A DNA stretch of 64,000 nt from Pyrocephalus nanus (taxonomy: Eukaryota; Chordata; Aves; Passeriformes; Tyrannidae), in assembly GCA_038380795.1 (NCBI GenBank), contig CM076265.1, positions 310,001 through 374,000 on the forward strand, read 5' to 3'. The notes beneath the pieces were generated by a model. That model was not told the DNA's origin. It made no database searches and worked only from the letters and a program-made list of their open reading frames with translations. This document shows, in pieces, positions 52,801-62,557 of this stretch. How positions within the stretch are numbered: the stretch's first letter is position 1; each line of letters opens with the position of its first letter. The position numbers and the translations under genes were made by a program.

Positions 52801-55800
52801 GAACGAGAAATTTGTTCTATTTTCCTGCCATTCATAGAATTTACCAAGTTAAGAGCAAAAAATAAACACCTCTGTGGTCACCGAAGACTGGACATTGCTC
52901 CTTTGAGCAAAGCAAACTGTCTTAGGCTCTGTGATCCCTGCAGAGGGCTAAGATTTGGTGCTGTGAAAGCCTGTGTTACAGAAGTGATGCATTAGAAGGG
53001 CTCATCCCTTACCCCTTGCTTGATGACTTATCAATCCTCAGCTTCATGTTTACTCAGAGAATGCATGTGGGCCCACGGTCTGTTGTCTGCTGGTGTTACC
53101 TGGAGGCTCTTGCAGTTCCTGTGTCCTTCCTGCACCAAAACCAAGCTGCATTTCTTTGGCTGCTGTCACTGTGCCTTCTGCATGCTGTTGAAATGGCTAT
53201 ATGCATCTGAGGTGGCTGTTTACATTTGGCAGGAAGGTGGGAGGGACAACAAACTCTCTGCTCTCTGACCCTTTTTTATCCTGCTTTTAGATTATTCCAA
53301 GGGATTTGGAGGGAAGTATGGTGTGCAGAAAGATCGGATGGATAAGGTGAGTTGCTCAAGACAGCCATGACTTAAATAGGCTGTAGATGTACAAAATAGT
53401 CTGGTTAGATCTCTGGTGCTCAGTTTTGTATGCTGGATACTTCTTCAGTCTTACAGTAGAGTTCTGTGCTTTTCTAAGTCTTCAAAAAACAAGTTTATAC
53501 ACACAGAGCCACTTTATACACACCTCTATGTGTGTACATATGTGTAAGTGTATCTGTTAAAGTGGGGGACAATGAAGGAGGGAAATGAAAGAATAGAAAA
53601 AATAATACAAAAGAATAAGGAAATCCATAAATTTCACAATTTTAGTCATGCCTTCTAACACCTAGCTAATGTCTTATATCTTGAAGAAATGCTTTTAGTG
53701 GGATGCTTAAAATAGGTGTCTGATACCTACCCAACTTTGCCCACTTTGATTATCAGGGACCGTCTGCTTAGGAGAATTTGTTTTAGTGTTTTAGATCAGT
53801 GATTTGTTTTTAGATCAGTGATTAGATTTGTTTTAGAACAGTAAAAGATAGGGCAGTTGATGCCCCCCTTTCTACCTGTCTACTTTCTAATTTAAGAAAA
53901 TAGAAGATGAAAAAGTCCTCACTGAGATTTATCTGCTAAATAAATTTACCCTCAGCCTTGTGTAGGACATTTGAAAGTGAGAAAGTAGCAAAGTTGAAAG
54001 TCTGTAGTATTTCTTTAACTTGTGGCTTCAGAACTTGAGAGCATTCATTTAAAAAACCCTCATATTTTGAATATTTTTTCTAAAATACTTGCTCAGTTTT
54101 AACAATATCTGCCTCTTTAAGGGAACTGGAGGCTTTTACCATGGTAGAAATCCTGCACGATGTGGATTAGAACAGCAACAGCTACACAATATATATTTAG
54201 GACATTACCTCATTTATAGTTCTGATGACTCATTTATTCATAAACTATGTGGGTTTTTTTTTTTTAATTAATAGGATTTTGATGTGTTTGAACCTGCCCC
54301 TGAAGATTAATTCTTTGGCAGTTTGACTTACAGAAAGGATTATTCCCTTTGTGAAGCTTTGATTCTTCCTGATTTTGTTTGATGTTCTGGAAAAAAGCCT
54401 TAGGGACAGTATCACAATAAAATGTCACAGATTGAGGCTGCCTGAATGTCTTCATGAGTGTTGTGGGGGTTTTAAAATGTATTCTTTTTTCTCCTCACTG
54501 TTAGAATGCAGCAACTTTTGAAGATATTGAGAAACCAGCATCAACTTACCAGAAGACCAAGCCAATAGAAGCTGGTGAGGCATTGGCCCCAAATCCTTTC
54601 TTTGAAGCTGGTAATGTCTAAAAGCCAGGATATTACTGTTGATGGAGCAGTGCTGAGTAAAACTGCTGTATGTGCAGGTCTGAAAACCTCAGCCACTCTC
54701 CCTCTTCCCTTTAGAGGTTGTTTTGGTTTGTTTGGGTTTGTTTTCTCTCTTTTTTTTAATCCCCTTGGGGGTCATCAGAGTTGAGGAAGGGAGACTAAAA
54801 AGCATCGGAGTGGAGAATAGATTGAATACAGGAGTGGTGGAGGCTGTACCATGGAGGACAGGAGGGATAAATCTTACAGAGGTTTTTCTCTTAAGAGAAG
54901 TGTGCACAGGACGTTTGGGCTTGGAAGGGAGGAGGGAGAAAGAGGGATAGAAGGACTTATTTTTAATGGACTGTGAGCTCAGGGGGCAAAAAAAAGCATA
55001 AATTTGTACCAAAAACTCGTTTGAGGCCACCTTTATACAGCTCCTGAAACAGCATTATTCGACTTGAGTTCTTTTCCATGTTGCAGTTGCTAATAAAACA
55101 AGCAGCATCCGAGCTAACTTTGAAAACCTGGCCAAGGAAAAGGAGCAGGAAGACCGAAGGAAGGCAGAAGCTGAGAGAGCGCAAAGAATGGCCAGGGAGA
55201 AACAGGAACAGGAGGAGGCTCGAAGGAAACTGGAGGTCAGTTAGATTCAAATCCCACTTGAGCAGCATGTCCAGTGTGTTTCAGTGCAGTGCTGGGAGAA
55301 AAGGGAGTCTTTAAGAAAAGAAGCTTCCCTTTTTTTCAGCTGGGCTTTAAAGCCACTTGTGTGTCTGTGTTTGTGCCTGTGCTTTACCTGTGTGTGACTG
55401 CAGCCATCCCATAGTGTGCACCATGTGTGTACCAGCCAGCACACAGGAGGATAGGATAACACTTCACAGTATAGAATTTCTTTAATTAGCTTGTCCCAAA
55501 ATATACTAATTTTGACCACTAATCCTTGCAGCCTGCCCTTTCCTCCTGTACTTCTGCCTTTTGGTAGTACCAGATTCCCTTTGGCACATTGGAGCTCTAG
55601 TAAAGGCAGAGCTCTGTGGTCCTCAAAAGGCCCTGCTTGTTCACAAAGTTTAACACCGTGGTGGTAATTGGTGAAGCTGGGTTTTTTGGAATCAGTGTTG
55701 TGGAAGATGGAGGTAGTACCACTTACTGGTATAAGCACACAGCCAGGAGATTAGGGGAAGATAATCCTGCAAATGTTAATTTATTCTTAGTTTGAGAATT

Positions 55801-58800
55801 AAAAAAATGGACTTAGCTTTGGCGTGGTTTAAAGCTTTGTGATTTTTTGTGTTATTCATAAGCAAGATAATCCCAGGAAGCATATGGACACAAATTGCAT
55901 CTTATCAGCTTTATAGAGTTTGCATATTTGGTGAAACTGCTGCTGAGGTGGAAGAACTAGTGAGTGCATTAGTGGTGACTTGTCCTTTGTGTCTTGTTCA
56001 TTTGCCTTGTTACACAGTGAACTGGGCTGACTTGTCACCAGTAACCCAGGCCAGTAAGACCAGTCTGCAGCTGGGTGACCTTCTATGCAGGCTGCTGCAG
56101 GTTCAGAGCCTCTGTGGCAGTTTCCCTTATGGTCCCATGCTGGTATTTTGATTTGATGATGTCATTCTTATAATCTATAATAACTCTGATATTGTGGCAG
56201 GAAGAGGGAAGCAGTTGGTGCTCCTTTACTTCGTGTTTTACAGATATCAGTTTATACTAGAGGAGACTAAGCAGAGGACACACAGAGATAATTTTTAATT
56301 TCTGAATAAATACTCTTTGGCCATGCAGGTGCACTGAGACTTCAGAGCCACCCTGTATGTAATGCTGATGCCTAAACATGCTCCATTCAGTGCTAATAGA
56401 GTCCCAAGCAGGTACAACCAGTAGGGAGATTGAGCAGGTCCTGATGAAAAGTACAGGAGATGCCCAGGAAAAATGGCCTTCCTCACCATCTTCATCATTG
56501 CCTCTTTATGTGCTGAAGAGACCTAGAGGAGGAGAATGCTTGCTGGGAACCTCCTCACTGTTCTTCCTGTCTAGCTGTGGGAGGAGTTTTCCTCCTTCCT
56601 TCTATTTTCTCCTCCTTTTTTTCTATTAGCCCACCAATAAATCTTCTTGTCTCAACATCCTTTGTGAGACATCTGGAACCTAGGAAAGACAGATGGTTTC
56701 TCAGATCTCTTTGGTCCTCTGACTAAGAACAAATAGGGCAGAACCAGTGGCTGGTTTCTCAGGTGTGGTGGATACTTCCCCTTATCTGGAGGTTGCCCCA
56801 GCATGTCAGGGTGTGTGTTCATCCCATTCCATCAGTATGGTCTGATTCATCACAGATTTAGACTTGATGTAACTTAATGTGTTTTGAGAGTATGAAAAGT
56901 GCGTGGTAGGCTTATGGTAACCCAGCTCTGATCCTCCTAAACTAAGAGAAATACACTGCAGTGAAACCCCCTGTTATTCAGATTAACTCAGCCTGCCCAA
57001 GCCAATGTGGCAGCTCAGGCAGCACTCTCAAGACACCCTTTTCCTTATAGTCACACCAAAGTGGAAAATTAACCCTAACAAACCATAATTTGTGTTAACT
57101 AGACCCAAAGCAGTTCCCCTGCCTGGTTCAATGGTTTGGCTCCTCAGCTCTGCACTTCAGGCCAGTGCTGTGTCATATATCTCTGTAGTTTTGCTGTGCT
57201 GAAGCTCATGTATCTTGTGTCTACTTTGACTTCTGAAAACCTCTGGATTCCTTTTGAGCTGTGTTTGAAGCTTGGGAAATTCTGATATTATAGGATAAAT
57301 CAGCTCTGTACATCGAAAGTGATCTGCTTTTTTTCCCAAGATGTGCACTGTGAGCATATATTCACTGTATACAAGTATCACAAGCTGAATGGGAGTTCAG
57401 CTGTGTGTATCAGAGATCTCTTCTAATGCTGCCTTTCATCCATGTGCACTTTTGATACCTTTCCCCAAGCACTGTTTGGGTTTCTGGAGAAAACTGGGAG
57501 AGGAGGAGATCACAGAATTGTGGAATGGTTTGGGTTGGAAGGAACCTGAGAGATCACCCAGTTCCAACCCCCTCTCTGGGCAGGGACACATTCCACAGGT
57601 TGCTCGGGGCCCCATCCAATCTGACCTTGAACATTTCCAGGGATGTGGAGTCCACAGCTTGCTATAGATGCTGAATGTCTCTCCATTAGACTATTCCTGT
57701 CACAACCCAGTTGGAGCCATATTTTTAACCAGTGAGGAGATATACAAAGTACTCAGGCTTTCTGCTTAGCTTTCCCTTCCATTGCATGGGCTTGTAGTCT
57801 GGGCTGAGCGGGGTAAGAAGTTCATCTGCTCCACTGACTTTCTTGCCTTTCATTTACTTGGGATCAGATGTTCACAAGTAAGATCTGTGGATGGACAGTG
57901 GTGAATTTAGGCTTTTGTTACCTATTTCTCATTGAGGTTTCCTCCTGCTGAGGAAACAGTTCTCCTGAAGGATTTAAATGCAGTTCCGCAGGTTCTCGTG
58001 AGTCATTGAGGTGCTATGTCTTTTTTTTTTTTTTTTCTCCTTGCTATCTCAGAAATTACATTATTTCTTTACTGGTATTTTTGCTGTAAGTGTGGGTTAA
58101 ACTCAAGCCATTATGCTTGATTTTTCTTATGCTTCATCAAAGATTCTGTTGCCTGGACACATTTGAAGTTTTTTCCCCAAAAGCTGGTATTTAAATTTCA
58201 CTGTAACCAGATGATTAATGTTCTTACAGACTGAACGTCTCCATGGTTGATTGTGGGATTCTGTAGACAGTGGGAGAGGGGGGATGAGGTTGAGGGGAGC
58301 TGAAATGGCACTGCTGGCACTGCCCCTTTCTCCCAAGCTGAGCATGGAGAGGGCAGGAATGTGACCCACCCCATCCACAGATACTGCAAAGGGTGGGGAT
58401 GGACTTCGACTCGGGAGAACTTGGTTTCTTTAAGTGAACTTCACACGAAAGGGAGAAAGTCTCACTTTTTAGAAAGTATGTGGGCACATGTACTCCCACC
58501 ATGGGAACATACATGTGGGCTGCATTCCTCCAGGAGCCCTATTTACTGAGAATCCTGGTTTGCTTTTCACATATGTCATGTAGTCAAATGGTGCTCAGGG
58601 AGCTCTTCTTTGATGGCTGCTTTGAGTCAATGGTGCCTCATGATTTCATTATCTTCTGCTGCCTTGGAGATGATGAGACATTTCACTGTGGAGCAAAACC
58701 CAGCCTGAGAGGAGGCCGTGCAATCTGAATATTTTATGGCAGTTATGGTGTGTCTGTCCTCAGCTCCAGTCGGGATTGTAGAGACCCATTTCCTAGGACA

Positions 58801-61800
58801 AACTAGTCAAACTGTTGCCATATGTGACATCATTAATGAATTGATGGTATATGATTTGTCCCCAAACTTAGTTTTGACTTCTAATAATCACATTGGTGGT
58901 GCCTTTTTAATCTGTAGTACAGGAGTTGGAAGTGGAGGAGAGGGTTTGCATGAGGACAGACTTTTTCCAGAAAGGCAGCACTAAGCTTTGAATTGTCTTC
59001 AAAGCTGGCTCTGCTCTCAAGTCACACTTTGCTTTCCTTGTTAAGTGTATTTTTTTCTGAGCTGTGACAAACAAAGGAAAGGAAGAATTTTTTGGGACAG
59101 AATCCTGTCTCTGGACTATGATTTCTCCTGAGAATTCTTTGGGGATTTACAGCTTGATGGACCTGAATTACTGGAGTGCACAGATTCCCATAACACATAT
59201 TCTCTCTTCTTTTTTTACAATAAAGACAGCTTGACCCTAGATTCACCATTTCCCTTATGGTGAAGAGAAGCAAAATGAAATAGCTACCTGACAGCCTTTT
59301 TTAAAGTCATGCCAGCAATGTAGCATTTCTTGTGCTGCAGTGTCCTGGCTTCCTAATGAGTGGCTTTCTAGAGCTTATGGATTTGCCCTCTGGATTCACA
59401 GGTGGGATGGCACAGCATGAAGTGCCAGATTTCTTTGTGTCACAGAATACAATAGCAATGCTGCTTTTATTTCTGTTACATCTAACTCTTCTAAACGTTT
59501 GAATCCCTCACTGTCAGTATGTAGGACCTACTTTTGTGTGTGCTATTCAGGCAGGATGTTTTGCAGACCTGCAAGAGCTTGCAGGTTCATTTCTCACCAC
59601 AGATAACAAATCAGTCGCACAATTAGGACGTGTGGGCTTGAGGTTCTTTAAATTGAGGCTAAAATGGGATGTGAGGCCCAGCCAGCTGGTGAACAGAGTG
59701 AATACAATGAACACCAAAACCCTGCAGCGTCTAGGGAAACATGCCAGAGAACACTGGTTTTTAAACACGTGCATGCATATGTACTGTGGGGTGTTTCTTC
59801 ACTTTTTTCTCTTCTGCTTTGCTACATTTCTTAGCCTCTGTTGTCCAGCCAATCTCAACCTTCAGCAGGTCTCATGATCCAGCCAGTCCAGTTCTCTGTC
59901 CAGTTCTCTGCTCCCAGAGTTTATTGCAGGATGTGCTGCCTCTCTTTCTTAGGGGAGGGTTGTTTCTTGTTCGGTGTCATCACATCAGTGATTAAACTGC
60001 ACTGAAGTTTTTCTTTCTGCTCAATTCAGGAACAAGCTAAAGCCAAGAAACAGACTCCACCACCCTCTCCTGTCACACAGCCAGCTGAGCAGAAGGCATC
60101 CTCCAGCCCAGTTTACGAGGTATGTTGGAATCACTTCCAGGATATGGTTTTTGATCCCAAGTGTAGGAATTTTTAACAAAACTCTGATGAACCTCACCTG
60201 TCTCTCTGCAGGATGCAGTTTCCTACGAGGCAGGGTCTGCCTACAAGAATTCCTGCTCCTCCTATCCAGCTGCACATGAGCCAGAGTCTGGCTACAAAGC
60301 TGCAGAGTCAAACTACCAAGAAGCAGTGAGCCAGAGAGAGACAGAATATGAACCAGAGACTGTCTATGAAGTGGCAGGAGCAGGAGACCATTACCAAGCA
60401 GGTAGAGTGTTTGTTTCTGATATGAAAGCCTTTAAGATGAATTTTACCTCCTTGTGCAATAATTTAATGAGTAGTTGTGCTGCTAACACACTACCCTAAG
60501 TTTTTAAAAGGCTTGTTCTGATGAGAGTTTTTAGATTCTCCACAAACAAACTTTAATTAGAAAATAAGGATGTGGCCAGAGCAAGGTTGAATTTACTTAA
60601 TTTTAGTGAGATGACGTTGGAGTAGTTGCAGTCCTCTTTAGGGTCTCAGTTCAAAAAGAAATTTAGGGGTAACCATTTCCACTCTGTGGAATGTAGCTTA
60701 ACATGAGAAGAAAGCACAGAGATGGAGATGAAATTTGTGCTGAGCCAGCAGAAAATTCTGGCAATACTTCTTGGAGTTAGAAATTGATGTGGTGTGTTCT
60801 GTGCCTATGAGGGGATGGAGTAGGGATGTATAAAACATCAAGAAAAAGGTTCTTCTGAACCTTTCTGAAACTGCAAGAAAAAGGTTCTTCTGAATTCCTG
60901 TTTTTTCTCACCTTTTCTGCTTACTAAATGAGGTGTGAATGAACCTGCTCTTGTACAAAAACCTGGGAATTTTAGACAGACCCCTTTCTCCTCCCCCCAA
61001 CTTCTATTAAACTTGTATTGAATACTCTCTTACACAGTTATCTTGGGCTCAGTTTTGTTCTGTCACATTTTACAGAAGGATTATAAGAATTATCTTTTTT
61101 ATTTTCTACTGTCTAAAGTGCCTGTATTTGAATGCTTCCTTCCTGGCTTTATTTGTGTGTGATTTAGGGGAAAAGTCCATTTCAGAAACAATGCCAGCAC
61201 TGCTAAAACCTGGCATTCCCTTCTTCTTCTGTGGGCCAGCAATGGAATTAAAGGAGGAGCACCACAGAAAAGAGTTCAGGGTGATGGGTAGTGTGCTTCA
61301 TTTTTGTCCTCTCTCTTTAGAAGAAAATGCTTATGATGAATATGAAAATGAACTTGGAATTACAGCCATAGCCCTTTATGATTATCAAGCTGGTAAGCAA
61401 GGCTCTTCTTTTTAACCTTTGTCTTTGAAATCTCTGTTCTGCACAGGTAAGTCTGTATTTTTCCTTTCCCTTTTTATCTTTTGGTCTCCTGTAGTGCTAT
61501 ATGAAATGAATATGTGAAGAATTAGGAAACCAGTGATTTAATAGTAGCATTGAAACACTTTTGAAAACTACTCACTCATGTTTCTGGAAATGGTGGGACT
61601 TTTCAAAATCTTTTTTAACCAAGTGTTAACACTCTTCATAGAATCTAGAAGAGTTTGTGTTGGAAGGTGACCTTAAAGATTATCTTTTTCCACCCCCCTG
61701 CCACGGGCAGGGCACCTTCCATTAGACTGGGTTGCTCCAAGCCCCATCCAGCCTGGCCTTGGACACTTCCAGGGATAGGGCAGCCACAGCTCCTCTGGGC

Positions 61801-62557
61801 AACCTGTGCCAGGGCCTCCCCACCCTCACAGGGAAGCTTTTTTCCTAATATCCAGTCTAAACCTACTCTCTGCCAGTTTGAACCCATTCCCTCTTGTCAC
61901 TACTGTAAATAGTCTTGCCCCATCGAAAGGTACCGGGAAAGGCCAAAATTAAGTCACCCCAAAGCCTTTTGTCTTCCAGGCTGAACAATCCCAATTATCC
62001 CAGCCTTTGGTCGCAACAGAGGTGCTTCCTCCCTCTGATCATCTTGGTGCCTCCTCTGACCTCGCTCCAGCAGGTCCATGTGCTTCCTGTGCCCCAGTAG
62101 CACTGCAGGTGGGGTCTCACCAGAGCAGAGGGGCAGAATCCCCTCCCTCCCCTGCTGCCCATCCTGTGGGATGAGCCCAAGAGACATTTGGCTTTTAGGG
62201 CTGTGAGTGCACATGGCTGGGTCACATCTCACCTGCCATCACCCCCGAGTCCTTCCCGGCAGGGTTCTCCTTAAACCCTCAGTGCAGGGAGCTTCTTGAA
62301 ATCTCAGCTGGTTGACCCTGTCATGGTTTTTTTGGAATCTCTGGTTGATCCTGTGGTAGTTTTCTTGGAATCTCTGGCTGCTCCTGTGTGAACACTGAGC
62401 CTCCTGAACTCTCTCTGCAGCGGGGGACGACGAGATCTCCTTTGACCCAGATGACATCATCACCAACATTGAGATGATTGACGACGGCTGGTGGAGGGGG
62501 GTCTGCAAAGGCCGATACGGGCTCTTCCCTGCCAATTATGTGGAGCTCAGACAGTGA
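43093..62557 (+). CDS. CTTN: Cortactin (Src substrate, actin-branch regulator)
   Basis: Cortactin binds Arp2/3 and F-actin, stabilises branch points at lamellipodia, podosomes and endocytic sites, and is a Src substrate. Join: 43093-43176, 43442-43515, 44581-44710, 47031-47141, 47844-47898, 48411-48521, 49384-49494, 50101-50211, 51493-51603, 53291-53346, 54505-54574, 55087-55235, 60030-60119, 60212-60401, 61321-61392, 62421-62557. The sum is 1662 bp, or 553 residues plus TGA, against about 550 in human. In order: acidic NTA with DDW at residues 19-21; six full 37-residue repeats and one half repeat (about 79-318); an [15 protein letters not shown] helix; a Pro/Ser/Tyr region with Src-type sites such as SSPVYED (Tyr420); and a C-terminal SH3 (ALYDYQA to ANYVELRQ). 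One donor is GC (51604). HCLS1 is excluded by the number of repeats. Confidence 0.97.
43442..43515 (+). CDS. CTTN: CTTN coding exon, residues 29-53
   Basis: Encodes [20 protein letters not shown] then QEHI. Acceptor cttcacag, donor AA|gtaaag. 74 bp. Confidence 0.96.
43516..44580 (+). other. CTTN: CTTN intron
   Basis: About 1.1 kb. Nothing recognised. Confidence 0.65.
44581..44710 (+). CDS. CTTN: CTTN coding exon to residue 96, start of repeat 1
   Basis: Completes Asn, then [20 protein letters not shown], then the first repeat half [19 protein letters not shown]. Acceptor ttaaag, donor AAA|gtaagt. 130 bp. Confidence 0.96.
44711..47030 (+). other. CTTN: CTTN intron
   Basis: About 2.3 kb. No repeat or gene recognised. 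Confidence 0.65.
47031..47141 (+). CDS. CTTN: CTTN coding exon, residues 97-133 (repeats 1-2)
   Basis: Encodes [20 protein letters not shown] then [17 protein letters not shown]. Acceptor ttttag, donor CAG|gtaagc. 111 bp, phase 0. Confidence 0.97.
47844..47898 (+). CDS. CTTN: CTTN coding exon, end of repeat 2
   Basis: Encodes [18 protein letters not shown] and the first base of Asp. Acceptor ttccag, donor G|gtaaag. 55 bp; this exon shifts the later repeat exons to phase 1. Confidence 0.96.
48411..48521 (+). CDS. CTTN: CTTN coding exon, repeat 3
   Basis: Encodes [20 protein letters not shown] then [17 protein letters not shown]. Acceptor gtgcag, donor G|gtgaat. Exactly 111 bp, one 37-residue actin-binding repeat. 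Confidence 0.97.
49384..49494 (+). CDS. CTTN: CTTN coding exon, repeat 4
   Basis: Encodes [20 protein letters not shown] then [17 protein letters not shown]. The fourth repeat is the known core of F-actin binding. Acceptor tctctag; the donor G|gttttt is weak. 111 bp. Confidence 0.97.
49780..49820. repeat. Compound (TA)n(TG)n microsatellite
   Basis: Alternating TA (about 49780-49798) passing into TG (to about 49820) in the intron after the repeat 4 exon. Likely length-polymorphic. Confidence 0.9.
50101..50211 (+). CDS. CTTN: CTTN coding exon, repeat 5
   Basis: Encodes [20 protein letters not shown] then [17 protein letters not shown]. Acceptor cacacag, donor G|gtacat. 111 bp. Its counterpart is skipped, with repeat 6, in the human SV2 form. 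Confidence 0.97.
50212..51492 (+). other. CTTN: CTTN intron
   Basis: About 1.3 kb with a (TG)n run at about 50863-50884 and a T-rich part near 51100-51175. Nothing else recognised. Confidence 0.65.
51493..51603 (+). CDS. CTTN: CTTN coding exon, repeat 6, with GC donor
   Basis: Encodes [20 protein letters not shown] then [17 protein letters not shown]. The repeat length and frame put the exon end at CAACAAG|gcaccg, which begins GC instead of GT. The nearest GT (51609) would break frame with the next exon. The equivalent human exon is the one skipped in cortactin SV1. Confidence 0.93.
51604..53290 (+). other. CTTN: CTTN intron with GC-AG ends
   Basis: About 1.7 kb, starting gcaccg and ending cttttag. 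Contains poly-T near 52541-52557. No gene recognised. Confidence 0.65.
53291..53346 (+). CDS. CTTN: CTTN coding exon, half repeat 7
   Basis: Encodes [19 protein letters not shown], the incomplete seventh repeat. Acceptor cttttag, donor AAG|gtgagt. 56 bp, to residue 318. Confidence 0.96.
53347..54504 (+). other. CTTN: CTTN intron
   Basis: About 1.2 kb. A 19-bp-period direct repeat lies at 53789-53823. No gene recognised. Confidence 0.65.
54505..54574 (+). CDS. CTTN: CTTN coding exon, residues 319-341
   Basis: Encodes [20 protein letters not shown] then IEA. Acceptor tgttag, donor G|gtgagg. 70 bp; linker between the repeats and the helix. Confidence 0.95.
55087..55235 (+). CDS. CTTN: CTTN coding exon, helical region to residue 391
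   Basis: Encodes [20 protein letters not shown], then a charged helix ending EARRKLE. Acceptor ttgcag, donor GAG|gtcagt. 149 bp. Confidence 0.96.
55236..60029 (+). other. CTTN: Largest CTTN intron (4.8 kb)
   Basis: Contains a minus-strand CR1 remnant (57511-57662) and a poly-T run near 58021-58036. Other ORFs look like chance. No extra exon recognised. Confidence 0.65.
57511..57662 (-). mobile_element. CR1 LINE 3' end, truncated
   Basis: About 150 bp. The segments atggtttgggttggaagga and aggtt-gctcggggccccatcc followed by acatttccagggatg fit the avian CR1 3' end. The left end carries the complement of the ATTCTRTG terminus, so the element is on the minus strand and 5'-truncated at the right. 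Confidence 0.88.
60030..60119 (+). CDS. CTTN: CTTN coding exon, residues 392-421
   Basis: Begins [20 protein letters not shown] and ends SSPVYE. Proline-rich; PPPSP and SSPVYE correspond to the known ERK (Ser405, Ser418) and Src (Tyr421) target sites. Acceptor attcag, donor GAG|gtatgt. 90 bp. Confidence 0.95.
60212..60401 (+). CDS. CTTN: CTTN coding exon, Tyr-rich linker
   Basis: Encodes [20 protein letters not shown], then [20 protein letters not shown], then [13 protein letters not shown]. Many Tyr residues in acidic context, as in the Src-phosphorylated region. Acceptor tctgcag, donor G|gtagag. 190 bp. This is the most diverged part of the protein. Confidence 0.94.
61321..61392 (+). CDS. 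CTTN: CTTN coding exon, start of SH3
   Basis: Encodes [20 protein letters not shown] then DYQA, entering the SH3 domain at the ALYDY motif. Acceptor ctttag, donor G|gtaagc. 72 bp. Confidence 0.96.
61638..62287 (-). mobile_element. CR1 LINE 3' portion, 650 bp
   Basis: Long match to the avian CR1 3' end: atagaat at the left, then ccccctgccacgggcaggg, ggacacttccaggg, cctctgggcaacctgtgcc, ttccaggctgaacaatccca, gtggggtctcaccagagcag, gagtccttcccggcaggg. The order shows minus orientation. An internal deletion and many changes mark it as inactive. It fills most of the intron before the last exon. Edges are approximate. Confidence 0.92.
62294..62390. repeat. Degenerate 33-38 bp minisatellite before the last CTTN exon
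   Basis: Three imperfect units built around ttggaatctctggttgatcc, then a gtggtagttttc-like tail. The array lies between the CR1 and the final acceptor (62420). Confidence 0.75.
62421..62557 (+). CDS. CTTN: CTTN final coding exon, SH3 and stop
   Basis: Completes Ala, then [40 protein letters not shown] and ELRQ, with TGA at 62555-62557. WW, the GLFPANYV strand and the acidic RT loop are the SH3 ligand surface. Acceptor tctgcag. Confidence 0.97.

Noticed and set aside
57389..57667. 92-codon ORF
   Set aside because: Its second half lies in the CR1 remnant and reads against the element's orientation.
61655..62232. Several ORFs on both strands
   Set aside because: They lie inside the 650-bp CR1 3' portion, outside any intact CR1 coding region.
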